Assembly (NCBI GenBank): GCA_900618795.1
Contig: UYJD01000003.1
Coordinates: 528,585 to 592,584, forward strand
Reading direction: 5' to 3'
Length of the DNA stretch: 64,000 nucleotides
Source: Cyanodermella asteris
Lineage: Eukaryota; Ascomycota; Lecanoromycetes; Ostropales; Stictidaceae
Shown here in pieces: positions 21,501 to 32,618 of the stretch. The notes under the pieces were generated by a model. It was not told the DNA's origin, searched no databases, and saw only the letters and a program-made list of their open reading frames with translations. The position numbers and the translations under genes were made by a program. Each line of letters starts with the position of its first letter. Position 1 is the first letter of the stretch.

Positions 21501-23477
21501 AGAGCCGCCGTCAGCCTGCAGGTGCTAGCCAGCTGTCTACGATCTGAGGGCTGCTGTCAACCGCCTCGATACACCAGCTGGCCTCAGCGTCACCGGCGGC
21601 GGACACGACTGGCATGACCTCGAGAGGCGACATCCCAAGCCTCTTTCTGCTCCTTGCACACGGCTACAGACCTATGCTTTTCGTCACAGCAACTTGGCCG
21701 CCCCTCCCTCGTCCCATCTCGTCGGTGACTCCAGCTTCGACGCTCCTTCCGGGCCGCCTCATCTGAGACATCTCCCCAAGCATGCTCGACTTGAATACAT
21801 CCGCTCACCTACATGACTGAGTCGCCCTGCAGAATAATGCCATGTCGCAGACTCAACGTCGAAGTTGGTCCCAGGCAGCTTGAGCAATTTCGCTCCACAC
21901 CTTGTCTAGTCGTGGTACGTGAAGGATGAGACAGGCATCGAATTTGCTACCGAAGTACCGCGAGTAGCTGATCTTCGGCTGTGCTACCCTGCTTTTCACA
22001 TCTCCTCTCCAATCACAAGGCGTCTCGTCGGAGTTGATGACTTCGATGCCAAGGCTGAAACATTTTACACTTTCAAAGGACGTACCTGACATTAGTGCCA
22101 CTTGCCCGTTTTCCAGCTGCAGACCTTGAGCGATGATACGCCCCCGTCGTTGTGGCATGCCGCAGCTTGCGACTTTGGCAAGTCGTTGATTCTCCCGGGT
22201 TGTCCCTCATGACTATCTGGGGACACGAGCCGCTGAACGCCTGGCAGGAAAACTCTGTCAAGCTGGCAAATGCCAACAAGCTTTGGGCACTGCATAACCT
22301 ATGACCGTTCGCCCCGGCGCGCAATCCAGATGCCTCTGAGAGTGCCTGAAATAGTCGCGTCCACGGTGTGAGTCTCTCGGTTTTCGAGTTGGCTCGGGAT
22401 CGACGCTATCGACATGGCTGTGCGTCCAGGCCATTCACAATTCTGCGACGTTGACATGTCGGCACGTGCCGGGTTCATCAGCTGTATACCCACATTTTCG
22501 CATCCAAATACGTATCCCAAGCGTCCTAATTTGGTAGCCCGGTGCCAAGCAGATGGAGATCTGGACTCATGACGGCTTCGTGCCGTTTCAGGTTGCTGAT
22601 CAGAGCCGAGATGTCCGCGACTGCGCTCGTCATTGGCTTGATGAACTCAAAAAGCCAGACGGTCACATTAATGTTGTCCATATGGTCTGCAAGCTAGCTT
22701 CTCTGATGACTCTAATGGCGCTACCATGAGGACATGCATTGGCAATTCGCCCGGGCACATACGCGGCGGTAGGTGTAGTTTGCCGCGATATAATCGGCCT
22801 CATATACCTCCGGCTTACTGTCCGGCCACACCGTGACGCTCGCAACTTCAGCAGCCTTTGTCCTGGAATGACCCAACCAGCTTCTCAGCACTATTACGCT
22901 GCTAAGTTGCAGCCCACGCGAGAGTTACGCTAACTCTATCATTCTCACGTGGCGTTACAGCCGCTGGGTTCCGACTGCTTGGTCACTCTCTACCTCGTGT
23001 TATCCTATATACGGACGATCAGCTAGTGTCCAAAATTGCTGGTTACCAGCTCTATAGTGACTTGATCGCGGGGCGGAGCCGGGCATGTCTATTTTCAAAA
23101 ATTTGCTGAGAGCCAGATTCGTTCATTCTTCATCTTCACAAACTTCAGCCTAACTGCCGGAGTACTCACGTCGTGCCGATTGACCAATCTTGCTTATGGC
23201 CGATCGTTATCCTCACAAACTGAACATCATGGACGTCCTTATCCATGGAGCACCAAGACAATCTCGTGGCTCGACATATATTCATAAGCCTCGAGCCCCT
23301 CTCCTACCTCGGCGCTCAACAGCTTCAGACTCAATAATCACCAGCATTGGTCATTCTCTGTTTCGATCAGCATTCGAACGATCCAAATCTGCTCAGCCGA
23401 CCTTCCATCGACCACTGACAGCCTTATCCGAGACACGGCCAGACAGCGCCGGTTCGGATTCCTCGATCACAGCAAGC
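18541..23477. other. Gene-poor stretch, no supported gene
   Basis: Almost 5 kb has no recognisable product. Around 19070-19140 it holds A/T homopolymer tracts. An AT palindrome lies at 19534-19557. A 202-codon minus-strand frame (19649-20257) has no domain and the composition of chance. Two short coding-like traces exist. On plus, 21529-21816 reads PAVYDLRAAVNRLDTPAGL and onward without a Met, close to an out-of-phase MGIPPLVDHLKRRAAV at 21464. On minus, 22526-22681 starts MDNINVTVWLFEFIKPM. These may be remains of decayed genes. The right end (23196-23477) is an open frame continuous with the bZIP-like gene and may be its 5' coding extension or leader. Confidence 0.5.
19534..19557. repeat. 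Perfect 24-bp AT palindrome
   Basis: The arms are ATATTTA and TAAATAT around a run of ten alternating T and A. The sequence equals its own reverse complement over 24 bp. Confidence 0.9.
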
Positions 23478-24234
23478 ATGAGCAGCGCTGAGCAGGGCGG
23501 CAGTGGCGGCCGCGACAACAACGACGACAACGATTGGAAGAACATCCAAGATCCCAAAGAGCGCCGAAGGACACAAAATCGCGACGCTCAGCGTCGATAC
23601 AGTGAGTACTGCAACTTCTGAGCCCTGACCGCAATCGTCGCAGACCTTTTTTGTGGTGGAGGGCCATTTCCCAGCCGAAGATTTCCGTAATCGACGCATC
23701 ATGTGGCGCGAACAACGAGACTTTGCTTGGGCTTCAAGCCCGATGTCTCTTTATGAGGCAAAACTGATTCTTTGACAAAGGTGAAGGGTCGTTGCCTGTA
23801 ACGTGAACAAGCGTTCATGGTGTGCCGTTCTGCAACAGTATCGCTCAGTTCGATCAAGTCGGGGGAAACAGTCTGGCTGCCGTCTCTGATTGAAACATTG
23901 CTAACTGTCGTCAACCAACACAGGAGAAAGACGACGTCGTCGTAAGAACCAAGAAGCGGAGGCCATCGCTGCAAATACCTCAGCTGCGGCCAGTCAATAC
24001 CAAACACCAACAGCAGAAGATTTCACGGCCAGTCAGAGAGACCCGACAGGCTTGCCATGGGGCAGCTACAACGTCCACGAGTCCATGAGACAAGGTCAAG
24101 CTCGCACCCAGCAGCAAAACAGTCAGGGAAGTCCAGGAGCAAGCTCTGGCGACCGCGGAGAAGGAAGCGCTGCGGGCAGTGGCAGCGGTAGCGCGGGAAC
24201 ACACTGGACACAGGGAAGTCAAGGGGGAAAGTAA
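23478..24234 (+). CDS. bZIP basic-region protein lacking a leucine zipper
   Basis: Exon 1 is 23478-23601 and exon 2 is 23924-24234. The 322-nt intron has a GTGAGT donor, a CTAAC branch site near 23901 and a CAG acceptor. Splicing completes the basic region DPKERRRTQNRDAQRRYRERR, which contains the N-x7-R signature of fungal bZIP factors (N then R eight residues on). The product is 144 residues from MSSAEQGGSGGRDNN. The frame is also open upstream to an ATG at 23196, so a 238-residue form is possible. After the basic region comes RRRKNQEAEAIAANTSAAA and then a disordered Gln-, Ser- and Gly-rich tail ending THWTQGSQGGK. There is no heptad of leucines, and the only Leu in that half is in GLPWG. 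Nuclear DNA binding is inferred from the basic region. Dimerisation would need another mechanism or partner. Confidence 0.74.
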
Positions 24235-25948
24235 AGACAGGGTTCGACACGCAAAAAGGTGAGAGACTCGTTCTATTTGTCATGGGTGCAAGAGCGATAG
24301 CGGTAACGGGCGTGGGCCGTTGAAGATCGTAAGATCCTTGCACGCGCCGAGGGAGGTCATGACAGACGCAGCTGCACATCTTATGGTTTGTCATGTTTGC
24401 TGACGATCTGCTCATCTAGTGCCTGCTGTATTGCATCTCAAAGATTGGTATATACTGATCAGCTCTTAAAAGCATGAGGTTGGCTGGGGGAAACTTATAA
24501 TCCTGGAGCAAGACGCACCAAGGCATTGGCTTCGAATGCGATTGCCAGAATCGGCAAACGCTTTTTCTTTTCTCTTTTGCACCAACGTGGTTCGAATGCG
24601 AGACATGATCCCGTCTGGGGGCAATTCGGCAGCTTGACGACGCGACCGGGCGGAGATTGGACAACCGGCGAACAACTCTGTCGCTGCTTTTATTGCAGCT
24701 ATCATTAACGGAACCTTCAACCCCGCGGCCTGGTGCCGCGAATTATAACTTACATTCCATTCTATCAGATGTCGTGTTGCAGCATCGATTCGAAAACCGA
24801 TTTGCAACTCTATCGGTTGTGAAGCCATAGAGCACGGAAACGCTGTCGTGTGAAAGTCTGCAGGCGTGGTAGGTGCATGTAGCTGGGCCGAGCAATGCTC
24901 GCCATGCATTCTCTTTCGCGCCAGCCTCTCCGGCACATCATCAACGCAGGCACCTCGTGGCAGTTAAGGTTCGGGCAATAGAGCCGGCCAAGACACTGGC
25001 ACGTGTAGGGACGCCCCACGAGGACAAAGCGGTTGAGAAAGAGACGGCCAGCTTGGAGACCCTCGGTCGAGCTTGCGAACGATGGGTCTGCCATGATAAC
25101 CTCACACTTGACCGTGGAATCGTGGATAAACAACGTGGTCACACATGTCGTTTCGTGCAGCCGTCTGCCTGCCACAGATCATCTGGAAACAGATGCCAAC
25201 GCTGACCGCTACGGCACGAGTTCGTCGTTTCGACCAAGGAGCACACGATAAGCATAAACGAATCAGAGGACGTCTGGTAACAAACGCCCTCGATCAGGGT
25301 AGATGGCCGTCGACCTTGCTGACATTCATTAGCAGGTCACATCAACCATGCTCACCTTGAGCTCTGAGCTCGAGGATGCAGAGCTGGTCTTGGACGGAAG
25401 ACCCGGCAGCAGAATGGCGACGCTTCCTGCCCCTCTCCTCTCCCGCTGTCTTCATGGCTCCGTCGCAGCCAACAACATGCCCCTCATCGCAGCCGAAGGA
25501 TTGCGCGTGATCTGCCCGTATGCATCCTCATGGATGTTTGATTGGCCCAAGAAAATTTCGCAATCGAATTCCTGGAGCGATATCGAAGCCCAAGGTCAAA
25601 GCTCTACTTGCCGCATCCAGATTACGTCTTGCTGCCGAAGACTTGGTGAGATGTCCGAAAACAAGAGATGTAAGTGAGCAGACAAGATGAGATCTGACGA
25701 AGGGTTCAGGGCAAAGACTCGTACGGTCGTAGTCTGAGACATGACGAGCCGGCTGAGACAAGCTCATCATGACTGCCGATGTTGGTGACTGGGCGCGTCT
25801 CTGGCATGCATGTATGGCGCGAAAGCTGCGGCCGATGCAGTGTAATAGCACGACTTGACTGGTCGTTTCGTGCATGCATGGGCATGACAAAACGTGGCCG
25901 GTGTCAGAGAGTTAGGCCTGGGTCCCAAGAACGGCCAGACGAACCCGG

Positions 25949-25986
<38 letters not shown>

Positions 25987-27921
25987 TGTGTGTGTGTGTG
26001 TGTGCAAGACACTGCTTGGAGTTGCAACAAAAGCTCGCGCTGGTCTGATCGAGAGCGGAGGCCAGAATCTCAGACGCGAGGCCTGGCCTCGATGTTATAC
26101 CGGCCATGCTTAGGCCGGCGAGCACGCTGTCGAGCCGGACTAGGACTGCGACCCGCCATGACCCACGACCGATCACTGTGCCCCGAGCAGAACCACGGTC
26201 GAGCAGGGAGCTTTGGTGGAATCGAGTGGTGGCAACGGTGAAAGATGGGCTCGGGCTGTACGGCAGGTCGTCGACACGGCCAACAACGGCGTCCTGTACT
26301 GTTATACCGCTGTTGGTGCAGCGGCGGCGCGGGTTCGAAGGTGTAGTCAGCCTTGTCGCAGACGGTGAGGACAAGCGCAAGATGGAAACACGGATGTCTT
26401 GGAGGCGACGACGGTAGATGCGACAAGCGCCGCAGTAGGGAGTGACTTGGAGCAGGAGGCGGCGGAGACGGAGCTCTGAGTGTCGTCAGGGTGTGAGTTC
26501 GATTGGATGTGAAGCTCCAATTTGCACGCTCGACAGCCTTAGACGCTTATCCGCTTTGGCAGCGCAACCGGCGCCAGCGAGCTTCTCGCGCGTCCAAGGC
26601 GTCTCCGGCTCGGCGCGGCGCTACGTTGACCCGCCGAGGCGCTATATCCACGCCTCTGAACCGCAGAGCAGCTCCCAGTGCTGCCGGCGCTGGGCGCAAG
26701 CGGGGCGTGCAGGGCGTATCCCGAACATTTCCGGGCGTCCTTATACCCTCGCCCCTACGCTCAGAGCACGTGACCGCTGCAACATGCGAGGCTCCCGCCG
26801 CTTCCGACCTTCACCCACCACAGATCGGTCGGCCATCCCGGCTCCGCACACGCTTTGCTGGTACTGACGCCAGTATGGTACTGTATACCGTCGTTTCATT
26901 CTCCTACACAGACCAAGAGCTCTCTTTGCTGACCGTCACATCCCAGCTCGAGCTCTCTCGCGGCGGGCGCGGATCTGTACGTATACTGTACAGTCACGCT
27001 GCACCACCAAAGTCCAGGTCCAAGACCGCTCCAATGCCCACCACACGTCCAACTCTGCCCAGCGCCATGCTGAACGAGGCCCATGCTGCTCCCGAAAGAG
27101 CCTTACCCAGTCTCCTCCGCCTTCCAGAAGCAGCTATCCGGCACCTGCCAGGCTCAAGCGACACTGGCGCTCGTCTGCGCGTCTTCATGACCGCCGTGTC
27201 CGTCTTGACCTCTACTTGGTCCCCACGCGGCCACCCGCTGCCACGCTATGCGGCCTCAAAGTGTCGGTGATCAGGTCTCTGGTGGCTCTTCAGCCTCGAC
27301 GGTCAGCCTTGGGCTTGCGAGATCTTACTTTGACCCCTTCCGCCATCTCCTTTGTTTCGTCGTCGAGACGGCTCCTCTCGACTGGGCAGTGACGCCTCTC
27401 ACGATCATTCCCAGCTTGTCATTGCATGCACCGTGTCGTGCATCTCGTCTGCCCTTACCTGAAGTGGCATCATCCTTGCGGTCGACGCTCGTCGGCCCCG
27501 CCAATGAGCCGCCATTCTTCTCTCCTACACCCGCACCCAGTTCCAGCCCTAAGCTCTGTGGAATAACTGGACATGCCGCATGTTTGCAGGTCACCGTACA
27601 GATCTGCGCCGCACTCCGGCGTCATCGCCATGATTCCGTCTGGTACCTTGCTCCGAACCACCAGTTTTGCGCGCTAGCTCATGTTAGGCCGTCTCAACCT
27701 CCACCGCATAGCCTCCGCGCTGAGAGTGCGATACTGGTCGCCAGCATCAACTTGGCTCTTTTTGAGACCGTCGGTGCGACCATACGGCTGAGTCGCCTTC
27801 ATTCAGAGTCTCGAGCGTGGATGCATAAAGCGGGCACTTTGCCACACCCTCCATCCACTCCCCTCCACAGTGCCATCTCACACTTTGTCCTCCGGCCAGC
27901 ATCTCCCTTGGTTCGAAAGTT
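24235..27921. other. Gene-poor stretch, no supported gene
   Basis: The 3.7 kb contain no recognisable gene. The GC-rich right half (26440-27900) has long open frames in several phases on the plus strand. Their residue composition, dominated by Arg, Ser, Pro and Ala, fits chance opening in a pyrimidine-rich leader of the SWIM gene. A GA/GT microsatellite lies at 25952-26004. Confidence 0.5.
25952..26004. repeat. Compound (GA)n(GT)n microsatellite
   Basis: About 16 GA units are followed directly by about 10 GT units. No gene is nearby. Confidence 0.97.
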
Positions 27922-29465
27922 ATGTCAGCTCCGGCGGATCGCTTTCAACAACTCTCCCTTGACGACGGCATGCCTCCAAGAAGCCGACACGTGGAGAGCG
28001 AAAGCAATCACAGACAATATGACCTCGGAGCGCTCAACACTGCGCAGCTCGATGCTGCTAGTGATGGACTGAGATCTTCCAATCTGCGCTTGCTTCCCAT
28101 CATCAACAGAGCCGTGTTCCCGGAAGAAGGATATCTAGGCTTCAACGTCGACGAGCGCCACGTGGTCCGCATTCCTGCCACCAACGACAACGGTGAAGAC
28201 AACTCGGTGAAAAGCTCAAAGTGCACCTGTCATACGTTCGCCCGCCATCAAGTGTGCCCTCATGTTGCTGTAAGTGCTTCCTCGTCCTCGACTACAGTGT
28301 CATGGCTGACTCGTCCAAGTGGCTGTACGATGGCGTCCAGCAGGTCTTCAAAAGCCCGCGAGGCATCCAGACTCCGGAACAGCTCACCAGCGAGTCTCTA
28401 CAGCAATACTTCAGTCAATTGGCTTCACGCAGCTCGGATTTGTCGGGTCATCCTCCCCTCACCGAGGCAATCAATCGTCAACAACTTCCGACGCTCACAG
28501 CAGACCAGATTGATCAGAACGTGCTCGACACACTTGCAATCTTTGAAAGAGGCATCGTTCCCGAGGATGAGTCGAGTCGCAAAAAGCCCAAACGCGAGGG
28601 TGATAGCCCCGAGGGGTCGAAATCGAACGTTGCCGAGCTAAAGACTTGTCTCGACCTCGACAAGAAAGAGTTCTTTGCCCGCACTCCGGGCCCCGATTCA
28701 CGCACTTCGGATCTTGTCATTCCAGGGGATCTGCACGAAAGCCTCAAAGGCCTCCTCCGCCACAGCAGAGTTTTCCGCGAGACTTTCAATCACATCGTCG
28801 ACGATCGCTACAAGGCAAAAGACTTTGTGAACCGGCTCAAATTCAATTTCGATGAGTGGTATTGGACATGGAAGCAGTATCGCAACGACAACCGGCGGAC
28901 TGTTGCGCCTCAGCACATTCAGCAATTCGCGGCAAAGGTCAGGTCCATTGTCGCAAAGCTTCGTCAGTACGATGATGGTATCCGTCAGGTGCCGGATGCG
29001 TACTACGACGATGCGATCGAACTTGCCATCTCCATACTCGGCAAGCTGTGTGGCGCCGAGCTTGATTATACGCCGTCTACTTTCGGTCGTGCGGAGACCA
29101 ATCAGAGAGGCGCTGCTTACGATTCGGCCGAGCCGACCAACATCGACATCTTCAAGGACCATACCAGGCAGCCGGAGAACAAGCAGCCGAAAGCTGAAGA
29201 AGTTCACAACAGAAATCTGTTTTTCAACCTCATAGTCAGCCCGCCGCAGGGTAGTCCGCGCCTAATGGACGAGGTGGCCCGACTGATTGACCAATGGTCT
29301 GGCAGTCTTGCGGAGATCGACGAGCACATTGACAACATCAAGATCGTTGGCAAGACCATGCAGGATGAGTTTGAACAAGACGGCGGCATCAATAAGCAGA
29401 CGGCCATCGAGTGCCTGGCACCGCTCCGCCGTCTGGTGCAGGCTCACGGCACTCGATCAAGCTGA
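27922..29465 (+). CDS. SWIM zinc-finger domain protein
   Basis: Exon 1 is 27922-28269 and exon 2 is 28320-29465. The 50-nt intron has a GTAAGT donor and an AAG acceptor. The junction falls inside the SWIM motif and restores it: CTCHTFARHQVCPHVA continues with WLYDGVQQVF. This is C-x-C-x8-C-x-H (C101, C103, C112, H114), the zinc-binding SWIM signature. The product is 497 residues. The N-terminal 90 residues are polar. After the SWIM motif comes a basic patch (RKKPKREG), then a long alpha-helical region with many Trp and Tyr (FNFDEWYWTWKQYRNDNRRT). SWIM motifs bind DNA or proteins, and its role here is unknown. The C-terminal end is suspicious. In another phase the sequence continues with KLNHVGELDHWLGYWDHLSAAF right after the stop. 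The true 3' end may therefore differ because of a frameshift, a sequencing indel or an exon I cannot resolve. Confidence 0.8.
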
Positions 29466-31076
29466 ACCACGTCGGCGAGCTCGACCACTGGTTAGGGTAT
29501 TGGGATCATCTTTCAGCTGCGTTCCAGGAAATTGTGCCTCATGCATCAGCATCATTGCATCCTCGGGGGCGGTGAGTTCTCCTTTGTTTGGCCTCCTACT
29601 CCTGGTGAGAGGGGTTCGTTTGGGCGGCTACAGTCAGCGTTCTCGCTTTAAAGATCGTTTCTTGGACCACATTTAGCTTCTTCGGCACCGACCAGTGCTC
29701 TGGCCACTGTTCACTGCCATCAGCGACATGCTCGATGACGATTGGCAGGATTATTGAATTGTCTGGGCGGGCGTTCGTGCGGCGTTCGGCGTGGTCCATC
29801 TCTTTGCATTTGTACAGCTATCGGGTGCGACTCATAGAAACCTCGAATGCAAGTTCATCCTGCCGCCAACGGGACGCATCCCCAAGTATCAGACCTGCAA
29901 TGACCGCCGCGGCTACCTCCGAATGCCAGCTCACGCGGCTGAGCGGCCGTGTTGGTGACCACCTGCAGCGACCTCCAATTCGCGTGCTTTCTGGAAGAGT
30001 CGTCCGCATTTTCAGACTCGGCTTGCCGCGAGGGCGCTCAAGCGAGCCAGAACAGCCGCATACGCATCCTGCATGGCGGATGAGGTTATCGAGACTATGC
30101 TAGAGAAGTACTGCTCCGTCGTGTGGTGTCGCGCTTACGGCCGATCATCAGCCGCACGCGCGCCACAAAGTTGTGAAGATCATGTGAAGTACTGCCCAGC
30201 TCATCAATTTCACCTAGTCACAAGGCAATTCACACCCCGTAGTGCCGCCGCGCTGCTGCTGCTGAGGAGCTTCAGCAACCACTTGCGCACGCCCCCGACG
30301 CCGTGGGTCGAGAGGAAATTGTCACGAACGAGGACACGCAACGCAGGGAACGTACCTATCGGTCGCCACCATCCCGCATCCCGACGAACCTCATACCGAC
30401 GGATCTCATACCGAGTCTGTAGGACCCCCCGGACAGGATCATCGTCATCGTCAACGTCGCATCACATCGCATCACACCGGCAGAGCGCGAACGCGGCCAC
30501 GTGAAAAAAATTAAAAAAAATTAAAAAAAATCCGAACCTTTCCACAGCTTTTCCGGATACGCCGCCGGAAAGAAAACGTTCAGCGCCTCCCGTGCTCGGC
30601 CTCGTCGTTACTCGATGCGGTACTCCGGTGCAGTCCGGGGCGTGATGCGCGCTGGCTCATGTGAAGGATCATGCGCGTTGGCGGCGAAGCGGGAAGAAGG
30701 AAGCGTGACTTTGCGTTTACTAGCATCGGTTCTTCTGCGAGGTTGCGGATCTCAGCTAACGCCATCAGCGGACTTTTCGTTGGTGCATCGTCTCGGATTC
30801 TTACTGTCGGAGTAAAGGTCTGCAGGCACACAATCGTCAACGTGTCGTAAAATGTCGGCGAGAGGCGAATCTGCTGGCGCTGCCCTTGGCATGCAAGCAG
30901 GCCCGATGCGACCACATTTTTTCGGAGGGCCTGCACGAGGATGCTGCTTTTCAAGATGCAAGGTGAGGGTCTGCGCTGCGAAGGTTCTTTACAGTGGCAC
31001 CGAATTCTTCGGTACCGCTCATATTGGTTTCATTTCATGAATCGCTGGTTTTGCGATATGTTGTACTGTACAGTAA
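29466..31076. other. Convergent intergenic region
   Basis: About 1.6 kb lies between the SWIM gene and COX10. The first 106 bp carry a coding-like frame out of phase with the SWIM gene, ending at a GTGAGT donor at 29572. Beyond that I see no supported gene, only simple repeats: three tracts of seven to eight A separated by TT (30504-30530) and degenerate CATCG and CATAC repeats. Confidence 0.5.
30504..30530. repeat. A-tract repeat separated by TT
   Basis: Three runs of seven or eight A are separated by TT. It is a short intergenic simple repeat. Confidence 0.9.
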
Positions 31077-32600
31077 CTAGGCGGGAATGGGTTTCGGGCC
31101 TTGCTTCCCTTGTGGTATAGCGTCCGCTTCATCCTCCACCCACTCATCCTCTTCATCGGCTGGGGAGACGAAGCGCTGCCAGAGGCCGTCCCAGAGCCCT
31201 TTCTTGTGAGCCATGGCCAGGACCATGACGACGGGCAGGTGCCATATGCTTGCCCAGAACAAGCCCCTTGCTGTTCCTTTGTATCCTTGGTGCTTCCAGA
31301 ATCTGATTGCCTCGCGTGCCATCCAAGTATTGACGACAGAGCTTGTTATGATAAAATATGGATCCGTGACACCGTAGGCGCTGAGCCCGATGCAGATTGG
31401 GAACATCAAGAATGAATATCGCAAGGCTACTCGGGCGTTCATCTTCGGTTTGAACGATGCAAGCATGCGGTACCCGGCGGCCTTGTATTCCTCCCTGATC
31501 CCCCATGACAACGCATTGAAGTGAGGGAACTGCCAGGCAAACAATAGTGCTGCCAGAAGCCAACCTCCAGCATTCTTCTCGCCGAGCAGTAGGTCGGCTG
31601 GTCCGCCATCTCCCGTCGCAGCTTGACCGGCTGCCGCTGCCCAGCCCATCAGGGGCGGTATTCCACCGACGATAGCGCCGACCCAGGTGTTGAGGACGGA
31701 GACACGCTTCATGGGCGTATAGACGCCCGCGTAGAGGAATATGTTCAATGCGCCAAGCCCGGCTACGGTCGGATTGACACCACTGTATAGAGCCGCCGTG
31801 CCCAACGTGCCACATGCAATGGCGAACAGGAGTGCGGCTCTCTTGCTCAGCAATCCTCGCACAAGGGGTCTGTTACGGGTTCGTGACATCTTCGCATCGT
31901 GTTCCGGTTCGAACAGCATGTTCAGAGCGTTTGCCGAGGCTGAGCACAAGGCGGTGCCTGAAGTGAGAAAGACGAGCGTGAGCGCCGAGAGTGTAGGTGA
32001 TGCCGTAGCGGTCGAAGTGAGAAGGGGATTGACCGGATATATGGCATAAGAAGCGGCAGTAGTAAGGACAATCAAGAAAGAGAGGTTCGGCTTGCTGAGG
32101 CTAAGGAAGAGGGTGAGGCGGCGGCGAAGGGACGTTTTGGGTAGCGCAGAGCTTATGCTTGTAAGCCTGGATGGTGCGTCTGGTCGTAGAGAGAACGAAT
32201 TTGGTGGTTGAGAGGTGGATGATGCTTCAGCCTCTCCTGGCTTCCGTCTGTCGAGCGGGATATCTGAACTCGGTGAGAGATGTTGCGTTTCTGCATTTTG
32301 AAAGGCCTTCGGTGCCGGTTGTGTATCGTTCCCACGCACTACCTCCTCTTTCGGCAATGACGCCCCCCGTCCAACAGTCTGAAAGGCATTGACATGGTAT
32401 ACGGCCGCGTTGGCCGAGAAATAGTGCCGCGTCGGTATCGACCTGCGAGTCGGTCGCGGCGGAGCAGGTGCTGATTTCGGGGCCTTCGCAGAGAATTGTC
32501 GTAGGGGCCGGATGGCAAGCTGTCGGGTGAGACTTGATGAGCAACGCAGACAGACGCTCTCAAGCCCAAGCCGCGCAGTGAGCGCCGGACGAGCAAGCAT
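31077..32600 (-). CDS. COX10: Protoheme IX farnesyltransferase (heme O synthase)
   Basis: The product is a 507-residue intronless protein of the UbiA prenyltransferase superfamily. The first 60 or so residues are rich in Arg, Ala and Ser and fit a mitochondrial presequence. A Ser- and Pro-rich linker runs to about residue 160. The membrane domain starts at LSLSKPNLSFLIVLTT. The prenyl-diphosphate/Mg2+ site is N227MLFEPEHD235 followed by KMSRTRNRPLVRG. Further conserved parts are VYTPMKRVSVLNTWVGAIVG, FAWQFPHFNALSWGIREEY and YKAAGYRML. It transfers a farnesyl group to heme B in the inner mitochondrial membrane, giving heme O, the precursor of heme A for cytochrome oxidase. The length is slightly above the yeast protein because of the N-terminal linker. 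Confidence 0.96.
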   Translation of the reverse strand: MLARPALTARLGLESVCLRCSSSLTRQLAIRPLRQFSAKAPKSAPAPPRPTRRSIPTRHYFSANAAVYHVNAFQTVGRGASLPKEEVVRGNDTQPAPKAFQNAETQHLSPSSDIPLDRRKPGEAEASSTSQPPNSFSLRPDAPSRLTSISSALPKTSLRRRLTLFLSLSKPNLSFLIVLTTAASYAIYPVNPLLTSTATASPTLSALTLVFLTSGTALCSASANALNMLFEPEHDAKMSRTRNRPLVRGLLSKRAALLFAIACGTLGTAALYSGVNPTVAGLGALNIFLYAGVYTPMKRVSVLNTWVGAIVGGIPPLMGWAAAAGQAATGDGGPADLLLGEKNAGGWLLAALLFAWQFPHFNALSWGIREEYKAAGYRMLASFKPKMNARVALRYSFLMFPICIGLSAYGVTDPYFIITSSVVNTWMAREAIRFWKHQGYKGTARGLFWASIWHLPVVMVLAMAHKKGLWDGLWQRFVSPADEEDEWVEDEADAIPQGKQGPKPIPA

Positions 32601-32618
32601 TGTCCATGAGGGGAAAGC

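Noticed and set aside
24570-24620. GGTTCGAATGC resembling a tRNA T-arm
   Set aside because: No matching acceptor stem, D-arm or anticodon arm could be folded around it.
26503-28072. Two long overlapping plus-strand frames (255 and 274 codons) before the SWIM gene
   Set aside because: Arg/Ser/Pro-rich chance composition in a pyrimidine-rich region, no domain, and the second overlaps exon 1 of the SWIM gene in another phase.
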